Part shown: positions 40,801-48,668 of the stretch, one piece after another
Layout: every line of letters starts with the position of its first letter
Position numbering within the stretch: the stretch's first letter is position 1
Assembly: GCA_034933285.1 (NCBI GenBank)
Contig: JAYFNT010000003.1
Span: forward strand, 1 to 64,000
From: RPRC01 sp034933285
Lineage (GTDB): Bacteria; Desulfobacterota; Desulfuromonadia; Geobacterales; Geobacteraceae
Direction of reading: 5' to 3'
DNA length: 64,000 nt
The notes under the pieces: generated by a model
The model's input: only the letters and a program-made list of their open reading frames with translations
Told to the model about the DNA's origin: nothing
Databases searched by the model: none
Program-made: the position numbers and the translations under genes

Positions 40801-42403
40801 GGACCAGAACGCGCTGATCTTTACCGAGAGCTTCAAGGGGAAGAAGCGCACCGTGGTCAAGATGAAGATCCGGCCGGACACCGACCGCCGCATCGACGAG
40901 GTGCTGCGCAGGTATGTACAGACGGCGGCCGGGGAAAAGGGACAACCGCTGGTCGAAGACAGCTTCTTTCCGACGATTCTGGACGCCGTCAAAAACGTCA
41001 ACTTCCACGTGGGCGACGGCAAGTACAACCGGACCAAGATCGACAAGGCCCTGCGCCTGCGCAAGAAACTGGAGACCCTGCAAAAGAGCGCCGACCCCAA
41101 GGTCAAGGAGATGGCGGACCACTATCTGAAATGGGTCAAGGAGATCGAAGAATCCGTCGACTGGGATCGGGCTACCAACGGCGTTTTCGATCAGTATCTG
41201 CCCAAGCTCGACGCGCAGAAACCCAAGGAGAAACCGCCGTTCAAGGTGGAACGCGGCAAAGTGACCCACACCAAGCGCAGGATCGGGTCCGGCACCATCA
41301 CCGTCGAGGCCGACGACATCGACAATCGGGCGCTGTTCAATCACAACTCCCGCATGCAGGACGGACACCAGTACACCGTCACCTTCGAGGACGGCACCCG
41401 GGTCCGCTATCGCCCCTGGTCGGACACCAACCTCTATGCCCAGCGCGGCGAGCTGGAAATGATCCTGGATGGCGACGCCACTCCCGGACGGGTCGAGGCG
41501 ATGCTGGAAAAGCTCGAACAGCTCGGCATCGACACCCGGGTGGCCACGGCGGAAAACGCCGAGCAGATGTATCTCGAAAAGCTCGCCTACATCCGCAAGA
41601 CCGACAAAAGCGCCGATTTCAAACGGCTGCAGAAATCCCTCGACGACCGCAACGCCACCACCACCGAGCGGGTCCAGGCCCTGCGCGGCTATTGGCAAAA
41701 GGAACTGGGCGTCCAGGACATCACCCAGCTTTCCGGGTACAACCCGCTGGGCGAATACCAGGCTGGCTTTCTGGACCGCGACGCCAAGGGCGGATACCGG
41801 CACCAGTTCCGGTTCGACATCACCGAGGAGGACCTGGAAAAACAGATGAAGGGCTATTCGCTGGTCCACGATCTGACCAACGGTGAGAGCATGTCCGGCT
41901 TCATCGACTTGATCATGGAGAACAACGGAGCCATGGTCAGCACGGTCGAGAAGATGCGCATGGGCGTGGCTCCGGGCGGAATGTCCCCGGTGGCCGACAT
42001 GCAGACCGGTGGCGCGAGCTATTTCTTCACCCGAATCAAGAAGCAACCGGCCAGCGACGCCTCACCGGCCCTCTACTTCAAGAAACAGATGCTGCGGCGC
42101 ATGGACGCCATCAGCTATGACCATGACGCCTACGGCAAGGTGATCGACGACTACGTGCAGCGCAACCGGGGAGCCAGCATCGATGATTGGAAGCGGTTCT
42201 CGCAGCGCCATGGCAACGAAACCATCTTCAAATACTCGGTGACGCTGCTGGACAACATCGAGTTCATCGTGGCCAGAAGCGACAACGAACGGCGGGAGAT
42301 CATCCAGAGTTTCACCCGGCGTGGCATCAAGAAACTGCCCGACGGGCGCAAGGTGGAGGACATCGTCCATACCCCGCAAAGCTGGAGCAAACGCAAACAA
42401 TGA
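37814..42403 (+). CDS. Giant MuF-type head morphogenesis protein with SAP-like repeats and a kinase-like domain
   Basis: The 1529-aa protein is several times the size of Mu gpF-type proteins. The MuF domain is at about 110-285, ending in RTEVLRAHNMG, CPVCGGLDGKTFP and PAHPHCRC. Residues about 330-510 and 595-625 carry SAP-like repeats (LTVKQLQTLAKQNGV, MTAQQLKEMAKENGI, LKSAELKTLAKETKV). A domain at about 715-870 resembles HipA/PI4-kinase-type kinases: WLFKPIGR (ATP Lys), REHVVDWLIANHDGHSKQF and YGIDKGQAF (metal Asp). The rest, including GGASYFFTRI and NETIFKYSV near the C-terminus, is unassigned. MuF proteins often carry C-terminal effector domains delivered with the phage. Two small overlapping genes follow. 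Confidence 0.7.
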   Translation: MPSELRQRIQAATLKSLTARNRYNDQVTAQLTQALKQAEDEVARAILQYRSLGSLPDNKLAALKGLEKLQLELDDTMKRLKREQTLVFRKTTKDSFKLGIQQGIGELSDAALPFYADLKPEGIDKLATKVFTIVDTNALDFMAQYNLTLAGDVHRELADGIKRTILNGVATGKGADDIVRDMGKVIIDKDSFRQAGSRVFSKAQYRMEMIARTEVLRAHNMGRLKFHERVGIQKLEWLAMEDERMCPVCGGLDGKTFPIDKFPQQPAHPHCRCTNIVAWPMTVCGSEMAAKAAAQASQGDACILPPHVLEGMADAQAKENAKLKSAFETGDIADLGSLTVKQLQTLAKQNGVAIARTKADFIKLLDLAEPGIDHGDLAGAALSAKLKEHKIGLLRTKEELVELLGLKQAELKQAKLLAAQMAKIPPAEGLEGMTAQQLKEMAKENGISLNMTKQETIELLDKLEPGVDHTGLMGKELAAAKQKHGIGILKNKQQLVEALQKKAGADMAESVKKKAVDEAKQKLILKQKTALEDAAKAVVVPDTPTGYKDFLGAIAKAEQAVSGGTDLPQELLAAHSKEIALKKQLFQDQVGKLKSAELKTLAKETKVQYWQWANKDELTTLFTETDPAKIKAVQASIDTKHAAWAEKHGGKKKTAPAKPATPKNEPSKPAPQPSPVKPPEPKIGKKGAEFATVDTAWQQKGLPSKFKKTGKAVVGGAHEKEFWTDEHGDKWLFKPIGRKDDEFIAFGEEAAYKIGRLIDPHSIEVRTIQLNGRTGSIQKWRTDLRDDFDFRNILPQDLTTIELEQIQREHVVDWLIANHDGHSKQFVRARDGRVYGIDKGQAFKFLGQDKLSLDYHPNGVCGEEEPFYNKVFRAAKEGKVRVDPNATLRYIQEVEKIADEDYLVLLRPYAEGRFAKDPAGLRHFYDLALERKHNLRRDFEGYYADVLGDRGFRFDKLSAATGKKKLLSSTEEVLVEEARKLGWQGKTLPFDSGDVEDQNALIFTESFKGKKRTVVKMKIRPDTDRRIDEVLRRYVQTAAGEKGQPLVEDSFFPTILDAVKNVNFHVGDGKYNRTKIDKALRLRKKLETLQKSADPKVKEMADHYLKWVKEIEESVDWDRATNGVFDQYLPKLDAQKPKEKPPFKVERGKVTHTKRRIGSGTITVEADDIDNRALFNHNSRMQDGHQYTVTFEDGTRVRYRPWSDTNLYAQRGELEMILDGDATPGRVEAMLEKLEQLGIDTRVATAENAEQMYLEKLAYIRKTDKSADFKRLQKSLDDRNATTTERVQALRGYWQKELGVQDITQLSGYNPLGEYQAGFLDRDAKGGYRHQFRFDITEEDLEKQMKGYSLVHDLTNGESMSGFIDLIMENNGAMVSTVEKMRMGVAPGGMSPVADMQTGGASYFFTRIKKQPASDASPALYFKKQMLRRMDAISYDHDAYGKVIDDYVQRNRGASIDDWKRFSQRHGNETIFKYSVTLLDNIEFIVARSDNERREIIQSFTRRGIKKLPDGRKVEDIVHTPQSWSKRKQ

Positions 42404-42912
42404 ACATGAAGGACTTTATCGAACAGGAGAAACGGCGGCTGCAGGAATCGCTGCACTGGTTCAACAGCCGGGGCAGCCGCATGACGGTCAGAGAATCCGG
42501 GGATCTCTTTCTGGACACCCTGGTGGACAGCTTCACCGTCACCCGGATCGCTCCCCATTTCGACGCCGCTGGAAACCATCTGCGCACCGATTTCTGGCTG
42601 TTGTGGAAGGCGCTCGGTTACGACGAGGGCTTCCAGCACGCCCACACCATCAAGGTGGTGGATGTCCGGGTCGAAGATACCCTGACGGACGAACATGACG
42701 ACACGGAGGTCGAAGGCTGGCTGATTGTCGATATGACCGACGACCTGGGCCGCATTCACCATGTCGAAATGATCGAGCCGGTCTCGGAGCCCGAACTCGC
42801 GGCGGACTGGCAATGCTGGATCGCCTACCGCCAGAAAAACGCCGAAAGATTCCACCGGCTCGACGCCCAGCTTCTGACCGAGCATCTCCGGATCGCGGAG
42901 GACTGGTCATGA
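42400..42912 (+). CDS. Unknown 170-aa protein after the giant MuF protein
   Basis: From ATG 42400 (ATGA overlap with the MuF gene) this is a 170-aa acidic protein, with helices at the start (MNMKDFIEQEKRRLQESLHW) and an alpha/beta body (GWLIVDMTDDLGRIHHVEMIEP). I do not recognise it. Acidic, soluble and coupled to a putative effector, it could be an immunity protein, or simply a head protein. The longer upstream frame lies inside the MuF gene. Confidence 0.55.
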   Translation: MNMKDFIEQEKRRLQESLHWFNSRGSRMTVRESGDLFLDTLVDSFTVTRIAPHFDAAGNHLRTDFWLLWKALGYDEGFQHAHTIKVVDVRVEDTLTDEHDDTEVEGWLIVDMTDDLGRIHHVEMIEPVSEPELAADWQCWIAYRQKNAERFHRLDAQLLTEHLRIAEDWS

Positions 42913-43262
42913 AACTGCGCTATATGATCGACTCGATAATGGCCGACCGGCAAGCCACCGTGCCGGAATACGTGCCCGTGGGCGTCTGGGTTCAGGGACC
43001 GGGTCCCGGTCTGGATGTGGAGATGTACTACCTCGACCGGGGACCGAACGGGCTTGCCGACCGCAAGGATGAGGCTGCCTGGGTGGTCAACCGTCTGGTC
43101 GAGGCCGGGGCCACCTCGCTTCCGGCGGATTTTCTCGAATACCACCGGCTGTCCCGCTCTCCCTACGACGGGGTCTTTTCCGAGATCACCGAGACCGACG
43201 AATACCCCTCCATCGACGCCTGCGGCAAGGTCGTTCTGGCCCGGCTGAATCCCGCCCGCTGA
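42909..43262 (+). CDS. Unknown 117-aa protein
   Basis: From ATG 42909 (ATGA overlap with the previous gene) this is a 117-aa acidic protein: MKLRYMIDSIMADRQATVPEY start, VGVWVQGPGPGLDVEMYYLDR, then AAWVVNRLVEAGATSLPADF. No domain is recognised. It ends the portal-MuF transcription unit; motif copy 5 follows after 14 nt. Confidence 0.55.
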   Translation: MKLRYMIDSIMADRQATVPEYVPVGVWVQGPGPGLDVEMYYLDRGPNGLADRKDEAAWVVNRLVEAGATSLPADFLEYHRLSRSPYDGVFSEITETDEYPSIDACGKVVLARLNPAR

Positions 43263-43276
43263 AATTCGCCGTCACC

Positions 43277-43309
43277 CTCCGACACATCGCCGACGCTTCC
43301 GGTAAGTAA
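43277..43309 (+). promoter_or_regulatory. Bipartite phage motif, copy 5 (ahead of the methylase-protease gene)
   Basis: CCGAC, 14 nt, TCCGGTAAGTAA in the short gap before 43366. Together with copies 7 and 9 it shows the widest match (the first G/C-TCCGACaC and the middle TCGCC are also shared). Confidence 0.7.
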
Positions 43310-43365
43310 CCGCTGAACGCTCCCCGCAGGTCGCGGAGAGCACAGCAAACTGACCGGAGACGTTG

Positions 43366-45762
43366 ATGGAACTGTTCGCCACAGACCTGGAAAGGCTGGC
43401 GTTTCTACTGGAGGCCGACGCGGCGCTGACTCTCGATCCCGACACGCTCGGGTCCGAGGCCGCCGAACAGTCCGCTCCTGAAGAGCTCCCTCCCGAGAAG
43501 CGCCCCAAGTACATCACCAACTACATCGGCAGTAAGCAGAAGCTCGTCGACTGGATCTGGAAGCATACCCCGGAAGGCGCTGGCACCGTGCTGGATGCCT
43601 TTTCGGGGTCTGCGGTCGTGGCCTACATGTACAAGACCAAGGGCCTCCAGGTCATCGCCAACGACCGGCTCCGCTACTGCCACCATGCCGCCAAGGCGAT
43701 CATCGAGAACAACTCGGTTCGCCTGAGCGAGGACGAGATCGAGGCACTCCTGGCCGACAACGCCAAGGCGGGCAGCTTCGTTCAGGACAACTTCAAGGGC
43801 ATCTTCTTCGCCAAGGGCGTCCATGCGCTGATCGACACCATCCGCGCCAACTGTGACAAGCTCTCCGGCTTCAAGAAAGACATCGCCCTGTTCGGCCTCG
43901 GCAAGACCTGCATGAGCGGCAAGGGTGGCTTCGGCCACTTCTCGTCGTCCACCGATTATGGCCGCCGCCAAGACACTCCCGACGAGTTCAAGGATCGCTT
44001 GCGCAAGAACCTGCAGCGCATCAACGCCCTGGTCTTCGACAACGACAAGGAGAACAAGGCATACCGGCAGGACATCAACGACCTGCTGCCGAAAGCCAAG
44101 GCGGATCTGGCCTACTTCGATCCGCCCTACGCCACCGAGTTTTCGACCACCAACTACGAGCGAGCCTACCACTTCGTGGAGGGGCTCATGACCTATTGGG
44201 AAGGGCTCGAAATCAAGGCCGACACCAAGGTCAAGTATTACGAGACCGACCACAAGACCGTCACCAAGGCCAACGCCAGCGAGTTCTTCCAGACTTTTCT
44301 CGGCAACGCCAAGCACATCCCGCACTGGCTGATCTCCTACCGCGATCACGCCTATCCCAACGAGCAGGAGATGAAGCGGATCATTGGCTCCTTCGGCAAA
44401 CAGAGTCGAATGAAGTCCAAGGATCACCACTACGCCATCACCTCCAAGCACGGCGAGGCTTCCAACGCCAAGGAGCGTCTCTTCGTCTGCGCTCCCGGGG
44501 CCAAGGCCAGCGCCGAGCGGGAGGAAAAACCCGTTCCGATGGCCGCCGCCGCGAACTTCCACACCAGCATCCCCGTGGATATCCGGCTGGGCGAAGGCGA
44601 ACGCCTCGCGACCGAGGCCATGGATGTCGGCTCGGCGGGCGACCCCCAGTTCAGTTTCGTGCTCTGCCGCACCGGCACCAACAAGAACGGCGACCACTTC
44701 ACCGCCGAGGAGTTGTCCGGTCGGCATATGACGGCCGTGAACAAGAAGGTCGATCTGCAGCATTCGCAGGAGTTCAACGACATCGTCGGCGGCATCGTCG
44801 CCGCCGACTACCTGGAGGACGACAACGGCGGCCGCGTGGAATGCGTCGGTGAGTTGTACGTCCACGACACCCCGGCCGCCCGGCTGGCTTACAAGCTGAT
44901 GAAGCGCGGGATCATCTCCCAGGTCTCCATGGAGTGCGACTACCAGGAGGGCGAATGCTCGGTCTGCCACAAGCGCTTCCAGAACAAGGCCGACTACTGC
45001 ACCCACCTGCGCAAATTCAAGGGCCGTGATTTCAACGGCCAACCCGTTTTCGAGATTCTGCACGGCGTCACTTTCACCGGACTGGGACTGCTCGACCGCA
45101 AAGGCGCGGACGAGAACGCCAGGATTCTGCAGGTGGCGTCCCTTCAGAGCCAGCCCGACCAATCCCAACCCGAAGGAGATTCCACGATGGAAGAGAAAAC
45201 CAAACCTACCGATGAACCGGCCGTCGAAGCGGCCAAGAAGAAACCGGCCCAACAGGAAGGCGATCCTGCCCGCGTTTCCGACCTGGAAAAGGAAAACCGG
45301 CAGCTCAAGGCCCAGGTGGCCGAACTGCAGAAGCGCGTCCAGGAACTGGAAGCCGAACAAAAGGCGGCCGCCTGCCGCTCCCGCGCCAAGAAGCTGCTCA
45401 CCCGGCTGGAAAAGCAGGGGCTCTCTTTCGCTTCCGAGGAGGACCGGGAAGTCGAGCTGAAACGCCTGGCCGAACTGTCCGACGAAGCCTTCGCCGCCAC
45501 CGAGGCCGCTTACGAGCGCCTGCCCAAATCGGCAAAGGCGGACAAGGACAAGGAAGAGAAACCCGCCGACAGCGACCAGGGCGGCAAGCCCGCCGCCAAG
45601 GCATCGACGGAAACCCCGCTGCGCAGCGACGCCGGTGTCAGGCCCCACGATGTGGACGACCGCAAGGTGTCGCTCGAGGACCGTCTGCGCGACGGGTTCA
45701 TGGCCGCTTACCGCAACCGTGTCGGCGAGGACTCTCCCGAACACTCGCAAATCAACGCATAA
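43366..45762 (+). CDS. Fusion of D12-class DNA adenine methylase with prohead protease and scaffold
   Basis: ATG 43366 gives 798 aa. Residues about 45-385 are a D12 (Dam-like) N6-adenine methyltransferase: YITNYIGSKQKLVDWIW, VLDAFSGSAVVAY (SAM site) and the catalytic AYFDPPYATEF near 248-258. Residues about 415-610 look like a phage prohead protease (FSFVLCRTGTNKNGDHFT, DLQHSQEFNDIVGGIVAADY, GIISQVSMECDY, HGVTFTGLGLLDRKGAD), with a zinc-finger-like insert CSVCHKRFQNKADYCTHLR. The tail is a coiled coil (DLEKENRQLKAQVAELQKRV) and a charged region typical of scaffolds. There is no stop or frameshift between methylase and protease. An in-frame ATG at 44539 could give a free protease, but its ribosome binding site is too far away. 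Confidence 0.75.
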   Translation: MELFATDLERLAFLLEADAALTLDPDTLGSEAAEQSAPEELPPEKRPKYITNYIGSKQKLVDWIWKHTPEGAGTVLDAFSGSAVVAYMYKTKGLQVIANDRLRYCHHAAKAIIENNSVRLSEDEIEALLADNAKAGSFVQDNFKGIFFAKGVHALIDTIRANCDKLSGFKKDIALFGLGKTCMSGKGGFGHFSSSTDYGRRQDTPDEFKDRLRKNLQRINALVFDNDKENKAYRQDINDLLPKAKADLAYFDPPYATEFSTTNYERAYHFVEGLMTYWEGLEIKADTKVKYYETDHKTVTKANASEFFQTFLGNAKHIPHWLISYRDHAYPNEQEMKRIIGSFGKQSRMKSKDHHYAITSKHGEASNAKERLFVCAPGAKASAEREEKPVPMAAAANFHTSIPVDIRLGEGERLATEAMDVGSAGDPQFSFVLCRTGTNKNGDHFTAEELSGRHMTAVNKKVDLQHSQEFNDIVGGIVAADYLEDDNGGRVECVGELYVHDTPAARLAYKLMKRGIISQVSMECDYQEGECSVCHKRFQNKADYCTHLRKFKGRDFNGQPVFEILHGVTFTGLGLLDRKGADENARILQVASLQSQPDQSQPEGDSTMEEKTKPTDEPAVEAAKKKPAQQEGDPARVSDLEKENRQLKAQVAELQKRVQELEAEQKAAACRSRAKKLLTRLEKQGLSFASEEDREVELKRLAELSDEAFAATEAAYERLPKSAKADKDKEEKPADSDQGGKPAAKASTETPLRSDAGVRPHDVDDRKVSLEDRLRDGFMAAYRNRVGEDSPEHSQINA

Positions 45763-45773
45763 GGAGGAACACC

Positions 45774-46136
45774 ATGTCATTCATCAATCCGTGTCACCGC
45801 AGCCTCGCCTATGGCGACGGCCACATCCAGGGCGACGGCCAGCTCGGCCAGGTGGTCCGCGTGGTCGGCGACGACCTGTTCGCCGTCAACACCGATCCCA
45901 CCAAACGCTCCTTCGGCATCCTGATCAAGGATTACGCCGGTGGCGAAATGCCCGGCATCTACTGCGACGGCGGCGTTTACGAGACCGACGCCTTCGAAGG
46001 GACCGTCGTCGCCGGAGACGACCTGAAAGTTTCGGCGAGCGGTCGCCTGACCAACGGCGTCGCGGCCGGAGAGCACGTCGTCGCCCACGCCATTTCCGTA
46101 CAGAGCGGCGTCCTCAAATTCCGCCTGCTCGTCTAA
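45774..46136 (+). CDS. Probable capsid decoration protein
   Basis: The 120-aa, mostly beta protein (GQLGQVVRVVGDDLFAVNTDP, GTVVAGDDLKVSASGRLTNG, SGVLKFRLLV) lies between the protease-scaffold and major capsid genes, the usual place of head decoration or stabilisation proteins. Residue pattern and size fit that group. ATG 45774 follows AAGGAGGA. The assignment rests on position and composition. Confidence 0.6.
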   Translation: MSFINPCHRSLAYGDGHIQGDGQLGQVVRVVGDDLFAVNTDPTKRSFGILIKDYAGGEMPGIYCDGGVYETDAFEGTVVAGDDLKVSASGRLTNGVAAGEHVVAHAISVQSGVLKFRLLV

Positions 46137-46154
46137 CCCAAGGAGCCAACGCAC

Positions 46155-47018
46155 ATGAAAACCAATCAGTTGAAGATCCATTCCCAGGAATACATGGAAA
46201 CCATGGCGCGGCTCATGAGCGAGGCTCTCGAGTCGCCCGAAGGCATGCGAGCTCTTGCCGCCGCCATCGCCGCGCCCATCGAACAGGAGATCAAGCGCAA
46301 GGAGATTTCCTCGCTGCTGCTCACCAAGCACACGCTGCCCAAGGGCGAACGCCCGGTCTACCAGAAGAAACCGACCGTCAAGGCCCACTGGATCAGCAAG
46401 GACGGCGACGCCCAGGAGCAGGAGGTGGGCAAAGACGAGGTCGAGTTCCCCACCAACCGCATCCACTCCAATCCGATGGTGGACGTGTCCGTCCTCAAGA
46501 ACGGCAACATCGGCACGCTGATGGACATCCAGACCAGCGCCGCCGACGCCATCCGCAAGGAGATGGACCGCCGCACCATTTCGGTGCTCTCCTCGGCCAT
46601 CCCGGCGACCAACACCATCGAGGTCACCGGCGACCTGCTCACCGAAGAGGCGCTGAACGAGGCCATCTCGATCATCGAGGACCTGGAGCTGTCGGTGAAG
46701 TACATCGTCATGCGCGGCCGCCGGTTCAACGACATGCGCGGCTGGAACCTCGATCCCCAGACCAAGCTCGAGCTGCGCCAGAAGGGTGTCATCAAGAACT
46801 ACGGAACCGGCGGCATTCTGCTGACCGCCTCCATGCCGCTGGACGAGATCATCATCGTCCCGGATGAAGAGGTCGGAAAGATGCCGGTGCGCGAAAACCT
46901 GAAGACAGAGTCCATCGATCAGAAGACCCGCTTCAAGACCGGCTGGCTGGTGTGGTCCGAGATCGGTCAGGGCATTACTCGCCCCGACATCATGGCCAAG
47001 GTCAAACTGGTTCCGTAA
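46155..47018 (+). CDS. Major capsid protein
   Basis: The 287-aa protein lies after the protease-scaffold and decoration genes. An N-terminal helical arm (YMETMARLMSEALESPEGM) precedes an HK97-like body, including the long helix region NGNIGTLMDIQTSAADAIRK, DLLTEEALNEAISIIEDL and the C-terminal FKTGWLVWSEIGQGI. It would build the icosahedral head. It begins 19 nt after the decoration gene with AAGGAG upstream. Confidence 0.75.
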   Translation: MKTNQLKIHSQEYMETMARLMSEALESPEGMRALAAAIAAPIEQEIKRKEISSLLLTKHTLPKGERPVYQKKPTVKAHWISKDGDAQEQEVGKDEVEFPTNRIHSNPMVDVSVLKNGNIGTLMDIQTSAADAIRKEMDRRTISVLSSAIPATNTIEVTGDLLTEEALNEAISIIEDLELSVKYIVMRGRRFNDMRGWNLDPQTKLELRQKGVIKNYGTGGILLTASMPLDEIIIVPDEEVGKMPVRENLKTESIDQKTRFKTGWLVWSEIGQGITRPDIMAKVKLVP

Positions 47019-47036
47019 TCCGGGAGGTGATGTGAC

Positions 47037-47396
47037 ATGAATCGAATCAAGAACATCCGTCCCGGCGTTCTGGTGATCCCCGACGCCGGGTTGAAGCTCA
47101 AACCCGGTCAGGTGGTCGAGGTGGAACGCCTCACCAAGCAGATCCAGGCGGCTCTCAAGAACGGCCGCCTGGCCATGGCCGACAAACCGAAGCAGGAACC
47201 GCTCGCCCCTCCAGAGCCAGACCAGGACGCGGAACCGGTGGACCTGAGCAAGCTCTCCGCCACCGACGCGATTTCCAAGGTCAACGAGGAGGCCAATCCG
47301 GAGACCCTCAAAGGCTACATGGAAACCGAAAAACGCCGCACGGTGATCGACGCGCTCAAGAGCCGTCTGGAGGGCCTGCAAGGTGCTGCTGAGTGA
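47037..47396 (+). CDS. Head-associated protein, unknown function
   Basis: The 119-aa protein has a short beta N-terminus (IRPGVLVIPDAGLKLKPGQVVEVERL) like the small 'adaptor' proteins that follow capsid genes, then an acidic, Pro/Glu-rich linker and a helical C-terminus. Its last 14 nt overlap the connector gene. ATG 47037 follows GGGAGG. Confidence 0.55.
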   Translation: MNRIKNIRPGVLVIPDAGLKLKPGQVVEVERLTKQIQAALKNGRLAMADKPKQEPLAPPEPDQDAEPVDLSKLSATDAISKVNEEANPETLKGYMETEKRRTVIDALKSRLEGLQGAAE

Positions 47397-47847
47397 CCTG
47401 ATCGCCGACCTGCGGCTCGACCTGTCCGATCCGGGCGCATCTCTCTTCGAGGACCAGACTCTGGAGAGATGCGTCCGGAAAGCCGTTTTCCGGGTCGGCC
47501 GTGACCTCGACCAATCGCTGACGATCACGGTCGGAGAGATCACCCCCGATCCCACCGGCGAGGTCCGCGAGCTCCTGGTGATCATGGCGCAGATCCACGC
47601 CTGCCAGGTCATGCGTTCGGCCACCGCCAACGCCTTCTCCTTTTCCAGCGGCGACAAGAGAGTGGACAAAACCGGACAGCCCGGCCACTGGGCCAAGCTC
47701 GAGGCCGATCTGCTCGCCGACTACCGGCAGCGGCTCACCGAGCTGCGTCCGGCCACCCAGCTCGATCAGGAAGCCTACATCCTGACCCCGAGCGGCCTTA
47801 CGCCGGTCATCTACGAACAAGGGATCGATCTCGATGTTGTTGAATGA
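47383..47847 (+). CDS. Head-tail connector (adaptor) protein
   Basis: The 154-aa helical protein (LLSDLIADLRLDLSDPG, FEDQTLERCVRKAVFRV, LLVIMAQIHACQVM) has the look and position of gp6/gp15-type head-tail adaptors that sit below the portal. It overlaps both neighbouring genes (14 nt on each side), a sign of coupled translation. Confidence 0.6.
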   Translation: MLLSDLIADLRLDLSDPGASLFEDQTLERCVRKAVFRVGRDLDQSLTITVGEITPDPTGEVRELLVIMAQIHACQVMRSATANAFSFSSGDKRVDKTGQPGHWAKLEADLLADYRQRLTELRPATQLDQEAYILTPSGLTPVIYEQGIDLDVVE

Positions 47848-48193
47848 CCGGGAACGCGCCGAAGCCGTGGCCGATGTCGCCCGGCTGATCCTCTCCTCGG
47901 GCCAGACCGCACGCATCCTGCGCGTGGTTCCCGGCGAGCGGCTCTACGGCACCGACGATGCCGAATACACGGAAATCTCCGTCATCCCCCTCGAACTGAA
48001 CGAAACCCCGCCGGAGGAGCTGAGCGGCAAGATCGACGCGCTCGCCTGTGTCCTTCCGGATGCCGATGTCCGGGGTGAAGACCGCCTGGCCTCAGACAGG
48101 GAAACCTATCGCATACAGAGTGTGGAAGAAGAACACTTCTTCGGCACCGTCACTCACAAGAACCTGCAACTGGTGAAGCTCAATGGGCGTTAG
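47834..48193 (+). CDS. Head closure / head-tail joining protein
   Basis: The 119-aa protein (AEAVADVARLILSSGQTARILRV at the start, then TEISVIPLELNETP and a beta end YRIQSVEEEHFFGTVTHKNLQLVKL) fits the small beta-barrel stoppers that close the filled head. Placement between the connector and the gp10-like gene supports this. It overlaps the next gene by 11 nt. Confidence 0.55.
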   Translation: MLLNDRERAEAVADVARLILSSGQTARILRVVPGERLYGTDDAEYTEISVIPLELNETPPEELSGKIDALACVLPDADVRGEDRLASDRETYRIQSVEEEHFFGTVTHKNLQLVKLNGR

Positions 48194-48668
48194 GCGGACC
48201 GGTGACTGGGACAAGGCCCGCGCCAAGCTGACCACCGGCATGGGGCCACGTCTGGCCACGGCCCTGCGACAGACCACGATCCGCAACGCCCTTTTTCTGG
48301 TGCGCGAGATCCAGCGGGGGATTCGCTCCCAGGCCCCGGGCGGACAGGCCTTCGTGAAACTCGCCGAGAGCACCATCGAGCGCAAAGGCTCAAGCAAGGC
48401 GCTCATCGACACCGGCTTTCTCGTCAACGCCATCACCCAGAAGATCATGGCCGACAAGGCGTTCGTCGGCCTGTTGCGCGGCACCGTCAACAAGGACGGG
48501 GAAGACATGGTGAACATCGGTGCCGTCATGGAGTACGGGGCCACCATCAAACATCCGAACGGCGCGACCATCATCATCCCCGCCAGACCCTTTCTGCATC
48601 CGGTGATGGATAAGTACCGCGAGCAGATCCTCCAGAACTATCGCGAGGCGATCCGCTCCGCGCTTTGA
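48183..48668 (+). CDS. HK97 gp10-like / Mu gpG-like tail completion protein
   Basis: The 161-aa basic protein has an N-terminal helical part with RNALFLVREIQRGIRSQAPGG and a C-terminal half of the gp10-like type (LIDTGFLVNAITQKIMAD, NIGAVMEYGATIKHPNGATI, ARPFLHPVMDKYREQIL). It would join head and tail. Its final codons lie in the left copy of the 39-bp repeat at which the efflux cassette begins, and the gene downstream in the original phage order is at 54487. Confidence 0.7.
   Translation: MGVRRTGDWDKARAKLTTGMGPRLATALRQTTIRNALFLVREIQRGIRSQAPGGQAFVKLAESTIERKGSSKALIDTGFLVNAITQKIMADKAFVGLLRGTVNKDGEDMVNIGAVMEYGATIKHPNGATIIIPARPFLHPVMDKYREQILQNYREAIRSAL

Noticed and set aside
40121..42046. A 641-codon open frame antisense to the MuF fusion gene (and similar ones at 37460-39538, 43405-45780, 45777-47696, 55320-58016)
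   Set aside because: Long antisense frames are expected in GC-rich genes. The + strand frames have conserved domains, coupled starts and phage gene order.
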